Source: an uncultured marine group I thaumarchaeote (GTDB lineage: Archaea > Thermoproteota > Nitrososphaeria > Nitrososphaerales > Nitrosopumilaceae). From it: a DNA stretch of 64,000 nt. The stretch spans positions 23,187 through 87,186 of the forward strand of contig CACDFH010000002.1 in the NCBI GenBank assembly GCA_902552015.1. Reading direction: 5' to 3'. The notes beneath the pieces are model-generated. The model saw only the letters and a list, made by a program, of their open reading frames with translations. It searched no databases and was not told the DNA's origin. Position numbers and translations under genes: made by a program. Each line of letters opens with the position of its first letter. Position 1 is the first letter of the stretch. This document shows, piece by piece, positions 54,909-63,644 of the stretch.

Positions 54909-55811
54909 CTATTTTTCTAGGAATGTCTTTAGACCTGCACATCTATTACGAATTGTTACTTCTGTGACCCCTGATGCTTCTGAAATTTCTTTTTGTGTTT
55001 TATTTCCGCCTTCTGTAATACATGCAAGATATAATGCAGCAGCTGCTAATCCTGTAGGATCTTTACCTGCGACAACTCCAATCTTTTTTGCTTTTCTTAA
55101 AATTTCAACTGCTTTTCTTTTTGTTTTTTCACCTAATCCTGCAACACTTGCAATTCTTGGAATTCCGTTAATTGGGTCTGCTACTGGAACTTTAAGGTCT
55201 AATTCTCTAAAGACCAATCTGTAACATCTAGCTACGTCTTTTCGTCTAATGTTTATTCCATCAGCAACGTTATCTAATGTTCTCGGTGTTTCTGTATCTC
55301 TACATGCTGCATAGACGCATGCTGCAACTAATCCTTGAATTGAACGACCTTTTACCAATTTTTTTTCAATGGCTTTTCTGTAAATATATGCGGCTTTTTC
55401 AATTACCGCATCAGTTAATGATAATTTGTCTTTTAGTTTGTCCATTTCACTTAGCGCTTGTCTCAAATTTTTGTCAATAGATGAATGAGCTTGTGATCTA
55501 CTATCCCATGTTCTGATTCTGTCAAATGATTGTTTCATTGCTGACGAAAGTGGTTTTCCTGTTGCATCTTTGTTGACTGCACCGATAACTGTGGATAACC
55601 CCATATCGTGCATGGTTATTGATGTGCCTGTCCCTGTTCTGCTCTTGTCAACACCATCATTTGCAAACGATCTCCATTCGGGACCACTTGCTTCACTTCC
55701 TTCTGACAACACAATTCCACATGTCTTGCAAACAATTTCTCCTGAATTATCATCAGTGATCAATGTAGCTTTGTTACAAGATGGGCATCTTTGTTCGTTA
55801 GATGTTTTCAA
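54909..55811 (-). CDS. tfb: Transcription initiation factor TFB
   Basis: 300 aa. N-terminal zinc ribbon with 'CPSCNKA' and 'CKTCGIV', the B-finger linker 'GPEWRSF', then two cyclin-like repeats (about 100-195 and 200-300) with 'GRSIQGLVAACVYAACR' and 'KDPTGLAAAALYLACI'. TFB bridges TBP-bound TATA boxes and RNA polymerase. Nitrososphaeria have several TFB copies and this appears to be a complete, standard one. Confidence 0.97.
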   Translation of the reverse strand: MKTSNEQRCPSCNKATLITDDNSGEIVCKTCGIVLSEGSEASGPEWRSFANDGVDKSRTGTGTSITMHDMGLSTVIGAVNKDATGKPLSSAMKQSFDRIRTWDSRSQAHSSIDKNLRQALSEMDKLKDKLSLTDAVIEKAAYIYRKAIEKKLVKGRSIQGLVAACVYAACRDTETPRTLDNVADGINIRRKDVARCYRLVFRELDLKVPVADPINGIPRIASVAGLGEKTKRKAVEILRKAKKIGVVAGKDPTGLAAAALYLACITEGGNKTQKEISEASGVTEVTIRNRCAGLKTFLEK

Positions 55812-55949
55812 CTACTCTAATGCCAATTTGGAGTTAATATGATTTCACAACTAATCTTCTGGTTAATTGTATGTTTTTGTTGAATAATCATTCCATGTTC
55901 TTAGACTAAATAGCGAAACTCTTTATTCATAGCTAAAAATAATCACAAC

Positions 55950-56548
55950 ATGGTGACTACAAAAAAATCATCGGCAGCAAAAAACCAAAAGTTGTTGGTG
56001 TAGAAGTTCTCAAGAAAAATGGCGTAGATGTTGACGAACTAGTCAAACAACTAATTACAAACGCATCTGTTGAGTTTACTGCATACTATTATTTCACAAA
56101 TCTAAGAATGCATGCAACAGGTATGGAAGGTGAAGGGATTAAAGGAATAATTGAAGATGCACGTCTTGAAGATCTAAGTCATTTTGAATCTTGTATTGAA
56201 CGAATATTTCAATTGGGTGGCAGTTTACCAAATGATGCACAAGCATTTATCAAAATGTCTGGTTGTGAATTTTTACAATTACCAAAAAACCCTACAGACA
56301 TTAAAGCAATTTTAGAAAAGTGTCTAAAAGCTGAACAAGGCGCAATTGTAAATTGGGACAAGGTTTGTAAAATGACTCTTGGAAAAGATCCTGCAACATA
56401 TGATATTGCAAAAGACATACTCATGGAAGAAATTGAACATGAAAGCTGGTTCTTGGAATTATTGTATGGGCGACCTTCTGGACACATGAGACGTAAATTC
56501 TCTGGAGAACGTCCTCACACCCAAAAACATTCTAGAGCATTAGGTTAG
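55950..56548 (+). CDS. Dps-like ferritin with an apparent one-base frameshift near the start
   Basis: ATG 55950 follows a TATA-like box (TTTATT, 55922-55927) by about 26 nt, but that frame ends at TAG 55998-56000. The adjacent frame is open from 55982 and encodes 'KPKVVGVEVLKKNGVDVDELVKQ' and a full Dps-like four-helix protein: 'SVEFTAYYYFTNLRMHATG', 'DLSHFESCIERIF', 'EEIEHESWFLELLYG', carrying ferroxidase Glu/His residues and thioferritin-type cysteines. One extra A in the run near 55979-55984 restores one open frame of about 199 codons. A sequencing error, a real mutation or programmed frameshifting are possible. It stores iron and removes peroxide. Confidence 0.8.
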
Positions 56549-58050
56549 TCTTTTTTCAAAACTATAGAACCTGTGTTATTTTTTTTATCAATATCTAACA
56601 TACAGTATGCATATTGTGTACTTTTCATTGATGGGTACATTATGCTATTTGGATCCTTACTATGTTTCAATCCTATCCCATGACCTAATTCATGTGTCAT
56701 GATGTATTCCACTGTATTTACATGAAATAATTGAAAATTACCATCACATCCATAACCACCTAATGCTACCTCGACAATTCCTTTTCCAAGATTTGCATGA
56801 CCTAACACTCCTTCACCCAAATCTCTGACAACCCATGTCACCCAGAGATTTGCATTAGTTTTTGTTGGAGTTGTAACAAAATTTATCTTGACTGCCTTGC
56901 CATCGCTTGCATTAAATTCCATATCTTCCCACATCTTAAATGAGTTAGTCAATGTACTCACATGATCTAATGGTAATGCAGCAGGTTGATCATTAACATA
57001 AATTTTGTATTCCAAATGGTATACATCGTCTATTAACACATATTCTGGGTTTGGAAATCCTTGGTTTCCAATCTCAATTTGCTGGTCATAATTCCATTTT
57101 ACATAATCTCTCAAAAATTTCTTAATGACATCGTTACTTGGATTTGGATATTCGATGTATCTCTTATCTTTACTCACAATGTTTTCAATTCTGTCTAAAT
57201 ATCTGGCAAATTCCCATTGATTTCTATTATCAATTTTCTTTTTCTCTTCAGACATTCCTTGCACTTCTGGCAAGTCAATAATGAGTAAACCGTTATCAAT
57301 CAAAAAATTTATTCCTTTCAGAAATTCTTCATCAGGAATCTTATCTGTAGCCCACCATCCTGCAGTATTTTTTATCCAGGATGGAATTGATTCTAAAGAT
57401 GATTCTGTTTTGCTAGATGATTCTATTGTTATGATTTGATTTTCAATAAGAAATTGTAACGACTTGACAAACTCTTCATCAGGAATCTTATCTGTAGCCC
57501 ACCATCCTGCAGTATTTTTTATCCATGCTGGAACTGTCTGTGGAATGTTTAGTGTAAACACCTCTGGTTTTTCAGCTTCGTTGTAAGGATATTTTTTTGC
57601 AGTCTTTGTTGCAAATTCATAATAATTTTCTACAACATGATTGTCTGGTGCCAATTCATATGCTTGTTCAAAATATACTAGCGCTTGTTTGTATTCTCCA
57701 TAATTTCCAAATCCAACTCCTAAACCAATCAATGCTGTAATATTTTCTGGTTCTTGCTGGTTAACTTTGTAAAATTCTAAAATTGAAGCCTTGTGTCTTT
57801 CAAGATTATCCAATGCAATTCCTTTCATTAATGATGTTTTTGCATTTGTAGGTGAAATTGTTAAAATTTTATCATAAATCTCAATTGCCTCATGATATTC
57901 TCCATTCATAAAATATTCATTTGCTTTTTCGTATAGGTTTGGAACGTCTCTAATTCCCTCACCATATACATCATCAATACTTGCAGATAGTAATAACACA
58001 AAAGTTGCTGATACTGCTAGTGAATATTTCACAAACATATTTTTCTGCAT
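56545..58050 (-). CDS. Secreted metzincin protease with N-terminal TPRs and Trp-rich repeats
   Basis: 501 aa. Signal peptide about 1-28; TPRs (about 35-150); two Trp-rich repeats containing 'WIKNTAGWWATDKIPDEEF'; then the catalytic domain at the C-terminus with HELGHGIGLKH (453-463) and Met-turn 'SIMYP' (Met471). It uses the same parts as the protease at 34620-36245 but in reversed order. Likely an extracellular protease acting on the surface layer or on organic nitrogen sources. The end overlaps the convergent ferritin gene by four bases. Confidence 0.9.
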   Translation of the reverse strand: MQKNMFVKYSLAVSATFVLLLSASIDDVYGEGIRDVPNLYEKANEYFMNGEYHEAIEIYDKILTISPTNAKTSLMKGIALDNLERHKASILEFYKVNQQEPENITALIGLGVGFGNYGEYKQALVYFEQAYELAPDNHVVENYYEFATKTAKKYPYNEAEKPEVFTLNIPQTVPAWIKNTAGWWATDKIPDEEFVKSLQFLIENQIITIESSSKTESSLESIPSWIKNTAGWWATDKIPDEEFLKGINFLIDNGLLIIDLPEVQGMSEEKKKIDNRNQWEFARYLDRIENIVSKDKRYIEYPNPSNDVIKKFLRDYVKWNYDQQIEIGNQGFPNPEYVLIDDVYHLEYKIYVNDQPAALPLDHVSTLTNSFKMWEDMEFNASDGKAVKINFVTTPTKTNANLWVTWVVRDLGEGVLGHANLGKGIVEVALGGYGCDGNFQLFHVNTVEYIMTHELGHGIGLKHSKDPNSIMYPSMKSTQYAYCMLDIDKKNNTGSIVLKKD

Positions 58051-58111
58051 ACATTTTTTCTTTATTTTTCAAAATTAAATGATTCTACAAAATGAATTAT
58101 TATGGCTTAGA

Positions 58112-59113
58112 TTAGGATAAGACTACGTCGCCTACATAGATTTTCTTTGTCTCATTTCTAACTTTTAATTTCAATGCTCCGTCACTATCTATTCCCTGTG
58201 ATATTCCTGAAATTTTTCCATTTGATGTATTAATTGTAATTCTCTTACCAATTCCTGATGCTCTCTTGGTCCATTCTTTGATGATTTTGGATTTTTCTCC
58301 ACTATCTAATTGCAGCAGATTTTTTTCAAATTGTAATAGAAACTCTTTGAGTAGTGTCTTTGGGGGTGTTTTATCCTCTTTTTTCCTAAGTGAATTAATT
58401 CCATAAAAGTTGGGAGTTTTCGATAATTTTTTTTCAAGTTTTTTTGCATCAATATCAAAATTTATTCCGATACCTAAGATTAGATAATCAATACTGTTTG
58501 TTTGAAACGAAGCATCGACTAAGACCCCTGCAACTTTTTTCCCCTTCATTGTTATATCGTTTGGCCATTTGACTTCTGTATCAATGCCTAAAGATGATTT
58601 AATTGATTTTGATAATGCAACTGCACTTAAAATTGGAATTAAAGTGGAACTTGAAACATCAAATTTTGGATGAATGATTAATGAAAACCAAATTCCTCCT
58701 TTAGGTGATGTCCATTTTCTCTCTAGACGTCCTCTTCCTGCTGTTTGTTTTTCAGCGATAATTATGGTGCCATTTTCTTTCTTATCTGCAGCAATATTCT
58801 GCGCGAAACTTTGTGTTGAATCAATTTCTTCAAAATAATAAACTCTTTTTCCAATCAGTTTTGTTTTGAGATCACGCGTAATCTCCCACGGCAATAGTTT
58901 TTCTGTATCATTAATCAGCCTATATCCTAATTTTTGTTTTGATTCAATTTTGTAGCCAAGTGTTTGAATTTTTTTAATATGTTTCCAAACTGCAACTCTA
59001 CTAATTTTTAAAACGTCACTAAGATCTTCTCCTGATAAATATTCTGAGTCATGAGTTTGGAAGAATGATAGAACTTTTACTAATCCAACATTGTCAAATG
59101 ATGTGTATGACAT
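58112..59113 (-). CDS. birA: Biotin-protein ligase with N-terminal regulator domain (BirA)
   Basis: 333 aa. Residues 1-65 are a winged helix ('LSGEDLSDVLKISRVAVWKHIKKIQTLGYKIESKQKLGYRL'), followed by the ligase with 'IDSTQSFAQNIAA', 'AEKQTAGRGRLERKWTSPKGGIWFSLII' (biotin/ATP loop GRGR), 'VKWPNDI' and the C-terminal SH3-like cap. It attaches biotin to the carboxylase carrier used in the 3-hydroxypropionate/4-hydroxybutyrate cycle and may repress biotin genes. ATG overlaps the stop of the preceding gene (TAATG). Confidence 0.95.
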   Translation of the reverse strand: MSYTSFDNVGLVKVLSFFQTHDSEYLSGEDLSDVLKISRVAVWKHIKKIQTLGYKIESKQKLGYRLINDTEKLLPWEITRDLKTKLIGKRVYYFEEIDSTQSFAQNIAADKKENGTIIIAEKQTAGRGRLERKWTSPKGGIWFSLIIHPKFDVSSSTLIPILSAVALSKSIKSSLGIDTEVKWPNDITMKGKKVAGVLVDASFQTNSIDYLILGIGINFDIDAKKLEKKLSKTPNFYGINSLRKKEDKTPPKTLLKEFLLQFEKNLLQLDSGEKSKIIKEWTKRASGIGKRITINTSNGKISGISQGIDSDGALKLKVRNETKKIYVGDVVLS

Positions 59114-59628
59114 TAGAAGCCTATGTCGATATCAAATCCGCCATCATCTCCCATGTCGGATCCTCCCATATCGTCTGCTCCGTCATCCATCCCTGCCATA
59201 TCTTCTGCCGGAATGAAACTTCCCATACTGGCACCAATCATACTGAACATCATTGAAAACATCATCATATCTACAATTCCAAACATCATCATTGATGGTA
59301 AAAATGATTTATCTTCTTTTAATTTCTGTTCTAATTCTTGCTTGTTGCCTGACTTGTATGTATTTTCTAATTGATTCCATTTTTCTTGTAAAATTTTTAG
59401 TTGTCGTTCAAATTCTCTATATCCTTCTTCTGTTGGCCTAATCTCAATTTTTGTTCCAAGCCAACCTTTCTTTTCATCTACCTTGATTAATCTTGCATTT
59501 TCTAATTTCTGTAAAATTGCTTCCAAATCTTTTGGCTCAACATTTGCCTCTCGTGAGATCTTATCAAATTTTGTTATGCCTCGGCTGATTACACCTAAAA
59601 CAACTGTTTCTTTATTTTCTTCATCCAT
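59113..59628 (-). CDS. Winged-helix protein with Met-rich hydrophobic segment
   Basis: 171 aa. Residues about 1-75 look like a winged helix ('VVLGVISRGITKFDKISREANVEPKDLEAILQKLENARLIKV'). A coiled helix follows, then a striking hydrophobic stretch with many Met ('PSMMMFGIVDMMMFSMMFSMIGASM') and an acidic Gly/Asp/Met tail. It may anchor a regulator to membrane or bind metal (Met-rich). Coupled to BirA by TAATG, so part of the same regulatory unit. Confidence 0.75.
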   Translation of the reverse strand: MDEENKETVVLGVISRGITKFDKISREANVEPKDLEAILQKLENARLIKVDEKKGWLGTKIEIRPTEEGYREFERQLKILQEKWNQLENTYKSGNKQELEQKLKEDKSFLPSMMMFGIVDMMMFSMMFSMIGASMGSFIPAEDMAGMDDGADDMGGSDMGDDGGFDIDIGF

Positions 59629-59709
59629 GTTAGATTATCTTATATTTTCTTTTTAAAATATTGCCTAAAAATGTAATTGAATTTTATATTATGAGGGCAT
59701 AGCCCGATT

Positions 59710-60432
59710 ATGAGTGAAACTAAGGTTGTTCCAATATTTCCTTTGGATCTAGTGTTATTTCCAAACCAGGATCTTCCTTTGAGAATATTTGAACCTCGGT
59801 ATAAACAGATGATTGATGATTGTATGCTTGGGGATAAGGAATTCGGAATCTGTCTTGGACATGATAGTGCCACATTATCTAATTGGCAGGCACCATACAA
59901 TATTGGAACTCTTGCAAAGATATCTGACTGTAAAGATGTGGATTCTACTAGCGGTCATCTTTTTGTAAATGTTAGAGGTCGTAGAAAATTCCGAATCATT
60001 CGTTTGATTCCTCCATCCCTAAAAAAGACCGATGACTATGATCCATTTACTGTAGAAGGCGTGGAGATGATTGATCAACTTCATCAAAATGATGGAATTG
60101 AAAAGAAAATGTACATACAAGCTGAGATTGAAATGATTTCTGAGATAGATGAATCGATTTCTCTTGCAGATTGGGAAAATCTAGTGGATTTATGGAAAAA
60201 TAAAATCAAAAAAAATACTGGAAATTCTGAATTAACATCTTATCAACTAGATCATGTTTTAGAACAATACTATCTAAAAACTGAAACTCCTACTATGGAG
60301 TATGTTCATTCATTATGTGCATTGGCATCTGAAACTCCTCTAGATCTACAGCCAATATTGGAATCCACTAATTTAGAGCAATTACTAGAGCGAACTACAA
60401 AACTACTGAAATCTGATATAAACTACGAATAA
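59710..60432 (+). CDS. LON substrate-binding-domain protein
   Basis: 240 aa. The N-terminal LON domain is seen in 'VVPIFPLDLVLFPNQDLPLRIFEPRYKQMIDDCM' and 'ELPIFEG'-like segments, followed by a helical part. There is no AAA+ or protease domain, so it is a free-standing LAN-type protein that binds substrates or RNA-processing partners. Start ATG 59710 (MSETKVVPIF); a TATA-like TTTATATTATG lies about 25 nt upstream. Confidence 0.88.
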   Translation: MSETKVVPIFPLDLVLFPNQDLPLRIFEPRYKQMIDDCMLGDKEFGICLGHDSATLSNWQAPYNIGTLAKISDCKDVDSTSGHLFVNVRGRRKFRIIRLIPPSLKKTDDYDPFTVEGVEMIDQLHQNDGIEKKMYIQAEIEMISEIDESISLADWENLVDLWKNKIKKNTGNSELTSYQLDHVLEQYYLKTETPTMEYVHSLCALASETPLDLQPILESTNLEQLLERTTKLLKSDINYE

Positions 60433-60491
60433 TTTTAAACCTAAAGTTCATAAACGATGAAAAACTATGAGCTAAAATTCGGAAACATAAC

Positions 60492-62204
60492 ATGGAAAAA
60501 TTTGGAACTTTAGAATTTGTATTGGATCGTTATTCTGGTACCTGGTGCTGGAAGATTTCTGGAAATCGTGCCGTGAACATGGTCTCAAAACTAATACCTC
60601 GTGGGTGGTATGGCGATAAACCTGATGAAGTAATTGTCTCAGATAATGATGAGAATATTAAGAAATTAAAAATGATTGATGAGCGTTATACATTTGAACT
60701 CTTATCAAAATCTGTTTGGAAACGAAAAATTGCACCTCTCACAATTAAAAAAACAAAGGTTCCAAAAATCGAAAAATTACAACAAGCATCACCTAGCAAG
60801 CAATTCAAAGGAAACCTATTAGATTTTCAAAGAGAAGGTCTGGATTTCCTGATAAAATCTAGTGGAAATGCATTACTTGCTGACGAAATGGGTCTTGGTA
60901 AAACGGTTCAAACATTAGCATACATTTCAAAAGAAAAAAATTCTTTTCCTGCATTAATTGTTGCACCACTCGTAACTTTGACAAACTGGCAAAGAGAAAT
61001 TGAAAAATTCCTGAAGAAAAAAGGTAAAAATGGAAAAGTAATTGAAGATGAAACTCCCTCGAGCACGATGATTAGAAATGGAAAACTTTCTGATATTGGC
61101 GAATATGATTTTTACATAATTAATTATGAATTATTATACAAACGTCTACCTGATTTAATGAAACTGGGAATACGTTCTGTTGTATGCGATGAAGTACAAC
61201 ATCTTAGATCAAAAACTACTCAAAAATATGCTGCAGTAAAAGAATTGGCAGGTCTTGAAAGTGTAAAATATCGAGTCGGTTTGTCAGGAACTCCTATCTA
61301 TAATCGTGGTTCTGAAATCTGGCCAATTGTTGATATCTTGAAACCAGGATTACTTGGAAGCTTTAAGGAATTCTGTGAATATTTCTGCTATGTAAATGAA
61401 AAAGGAAAAGCAATAGTACTTGAAAATAAACGTGATACATTACGTAATCAATTAACAAAGCATGTCATGTTGAGACGAAAAAAATCAGACGTTCTAAAAG
61501 AATTGAAGGACAAGGTTCGCTATCCTGAAATGATTCATGCAGATGAAAAATTCTACAAAGCTGAATTGAGTAAAATTTGGAAAAAACTCGAAGAAGAACA
61601 AAAATATGCAGAATCTGCATTTGATAAATCTGCATCATATCATAGAGCTATAGAAAGTGAAAGACAGGCTGCAGGTCTTGCTAAACTAAAACATGTAACA
61701 GGATTTGTAACTGATATCATGGAAATTGAAGAAAGTGTTGTAGTATTTTGTCATCATAAAGCAATACACAATTTACTTCATCATCATTTGGCAGACTTTA
61801 ATCCTGCATCAATAATTGGTGGTCAAACTGATGTTGTTAGACAACGTGAAATTGATAGATTCCAAAAGGGCCAAACAAAATTAATGATTGCCGGATTAAG
61901 AGCTGGAAATGTGGGAATTAATTTAACAAATGCAAAATATGTGATATTTGCAGAACTTGATTGGAGTCCTGCAATTCATCGTCAGGCTGAGGATAGATTA
62001 CATAGAATTGGTCAGAAAAACACCGTCTTTGCATACTATCTAGTTGGAAAAGGAACGCTTGATGAACATGTTGCAGAAATTCTCACTGATAAAGAATTTG
62101 AAATAGATTCTATATTAGATAAGCAAGGAGAATCCTTTGAAAATAAAGAAAAGGCAAAAATGATTCTTGCACAAATACACGATAAGCTTGGCACAAAATT
62201 ATAA
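60492..62204 (+). CDS. SNF2-family DNA translocase
   Basis: 570 aa. Helicase motifs: 'LLADEMGLGKTVQTLAYI' (I), 'ALIVAPLVTLTNWQ' (Ia), 'SVVCDEVQHLRS' (II, DEVQ instead of DEAH), 'GLSGTPIYN' (III), 'VVVFCHHKAIH' (IV), 'LMIAGLRAGNVGINLTNA' (V) and 'QAEDRLHRIGQ' (VI). It should remodel protein-DNA complexes. The first 90 residues may form an extra DNA-binding part. A short frame from ATG 60457 overlaps the start (see findings). Confidence 0.93.
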   Translation: MEKFGTLEFVLDRYSGTWCWKISGNRAVNMVSKLIPRGWYGDKPDEVIVSDNDENIKKLKMIDERYTFELLSKSVWKRKIAPLTIKKTKVPKIEKLQQASPSKQFKGNLLDFQREGLDFLIKSSGNALLADEMGLGKTVQTLAYISKEKNSFPALIVAPLVTLTNWQREIEKFLKKKGKNGKVIEDETPSSTMIRNGKLSDIGEYDFYIINYELLYKRLPDLMKLGIRSVVCDEVQHLRSKTTQKYAAVKELAGLESVKYRVGLSGTPIYNRGSEIWPIVDILKPGLLGSFKEFCEYFCYVNEKGKAIVLENKRDTLRNQLTKHVMLRRKKSDVLKELKDKVRYPEMIHADEKFYKAELSKIWKKLEEEQKYAESAFDKSASYHRAIESERQAAGLAKLKHVTGFVTDIMEIEESVVVFCHHKAIHNLLHHHLADFNPASIIGGQTDVVRQREIDRFQKGQTKLMIAGLRAGNVGINLTNAKYVIFAELDWSPAIHRQAEDRLHRIGQKNTVFAYYLVGKGTLDEHVAEILTDKEFEIDSILDKQGESFENKEKAKMILAQIHDKLGTKL

Positions 62205-62241
62205 CCTCAATATTTTTTAATCAAAACTCTATACGAAAAAT

Positions 62242-62496
62242 ATGGATTTCATGTTGGAAGAAGAAATGATTGATTTATTGACATTTTGTTTACAAAACCC
62301 TACTTCTGATGAATTAGAATCTAAAAAATCCAGATTCAAAGAAATTGGAAAAGAACTTTTCAATGACGGTGGTGTTGACGCGATGGAGAATTTCTTTTTT
62401 GCAGTAGATAACCGCATTCAGGGTGAAATTGAGCAATCTCCAAAAAATTACCGTTCATTATGGAATGGAATTTCTGACGAGTGGAACTATCCCTAG
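62242..62496 (+). CDS. Hypothetical protein, 84 aa
   Basis: A small helical acidic protein with 'EEEMIDLLTFCLQNP' and 'NRIQGEIEQSPKNYRSLWNGISDEWNY'. A TATA-like box (TTTTTAAT, about 62214) is placed for a leaderless start. No family recognised. Convergent with the DUF5679-like gene. Confidence 0.7.
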   Translation: MDFMLEEEMIDLLTFCLQNPTSDELESKKSRFKEIGKELFNDGGVDAMENFFFAVDNRIQGEIEQSPKNYRSLWNGISDEWNYP

Positions 62497-62530
62497 GAAA
62501 ATTCTTCAAAAAAGATTTTTTGATGTTCAG

Positions 62531-62677
62531 TTATGCTGCTTTGCCAATTCTGAACATCGATATGCCGCATGTTGGACATGTACCTTTTGTTGCTGGTTTG
62601 CCATTTTTCATGGTTACAGCTTGAGTACCATTCATTTCTCGTTTGTCTCTGCATTTTACGCAGTAACCTATTACCAT
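62531..62677 (-). CDS. Small zinc-ribbon protein, DUF5679-like
   Basis: 48 aa from ATG 62677 (MVIGYCVKCRDKREM). Knuckles 'CVKC' and 'CPTC' with 'NGKPATKGTCPTCGISMFRIG' fit the short DUF5679 archaeal zinc ribbon. A longer frame begins at 62731 but a TATA-like box (CTAATAAG on the minus strand, about 62700) supports the shorter form. Probably nucleic-acid binding. Confidence 0.8.
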   Translation of the reverse strand: MVIGYCVKCRDKREMNGTQAVTMKNGKPATKGTCPTCGISMFRIGKAA

Positions 62678-62810
62678 GTCCAATACACTGTATTCTCTTA
62701 TTAGCAAAAACCTGTTAATTTTTTTCAACACTTTTAGTTCTTTTCTGGAGTGAATTTTACGAATAAATTCAACAGTTTACATTATATCTAATTCTCTGAT
62801 TAATTTTTTT

Positions 62811-63644
62811 ATGAAAAAAGCCTATTTTGGAATTTTATTCTTAATCCTACTTTTCCCTATTTCCAATGCATTTGGAAATGAATTGACTCTTAATATTGAC
62901 AAAGCGCTTTATGAAAAATCCGATTTCATTTCTGTATGGGGTTCTACTCCCTTTGACTCTGTTTTCATCTCCATTAAAGATCCTGACGGAAATAATGTTT
63001 GGAATGAAAGCCTAAATCCTGATGATGAAAAAAAATTTTCTACATTGATAATTGCAGGCATTGGTGGATGGCAAAAAAGTGGAAACTATTTGGTTGTAGC
63101 TGAATCTGGTGATTCATCATTATCTGCAAAATTTTTCTATGACTCTGGTGCACAAGTAAATCCTCCTTCTGCTGTATCTGATTATTATGTTAGTCCTGAA
63201 GATCTATATCTCACATTTGCAATTGCAGTAATCATAATTGCAGGTGTGTTTGTTTATCTTGCAAGACATATCATATTAAGAAAGAAAACTAGTTATGATT
63301 ATGCAAAATTAGATTCCAAAAAAAATCGTGATTACGAAAAGTATCATTCTGAATGGTCTGAAGAAGAAACCTTCGGTTCTCGTAAAACAAGTACTGATGC
63401 AAAAGAGTTTCGTGAAATGTATAATGATAATTCCTTGCCAAACTACTATTTGATATTGGAACTAACAAATGATTCTTCAGAGTCTGAAATTAAAAATCAA
63501 TATAGAAAGTTAGCAAAACAATATCATCCTGATAGAAACAAGGATTCATCTGAAGAAAAGATGGCTCAAATTAATAAGGCATATGAGGTCTTATCTGATA
63601 AAAAACTAAAAGCAGAATATGATAAGTTCTGTAAATTATTGTGA
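62811..63644 (+). CDS. Membrane protein with cytoplasmic J (DnaJ) domain
   Basis: 277 aa. Signal peptide (about 1-22), an extracytoplasmic beta-rich domain ('LTLNIDKALYEKSDFISVWGSTPFD') like those in Nitrososphaeria surface proteins, one membrane helix (about 133-152), a charged linker and a C-terminal J domain (about 212-277) with 'HPD' at 239-241. J domains stimulate the Hsp70 DnaK. The membrane location suggests recruitment of DnaK to a membrane site. Overlaps the convergent gene by nine bases. Confidence 0.9.
   Translation: MKKAYFGILFLILLFPISNAFGNELTLNIDKALYEKSDFISVWGSTPFDSVFISIKDPDGNNVWNESLNPDDEKKFSTLIIAGIGGWQKSGNYLVVAESGDSSLSAKFFYDSGAQVNPPSAVSDYYVSPEDLYLTFAIAVIIIAGVFVYLARHIILRKKTSYDYAKLDSKKNRDYEKYHSEWSEEETFGSRKTSTDAKEFREMYNDNSLPNYYLILELTNDSSESEIKNQYRKLAKQYHPDRNKDSSEEKMAQINKAYEVLSDKKLKAEYDKFCKLL

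Noticed and set aside
62423-62704. 93-codon plus-strand frame over the DUF5679-like gene
   Set aside because: The minus-strand zinc ribbon is clear; the plus frame is an aromatic-rich shadow.
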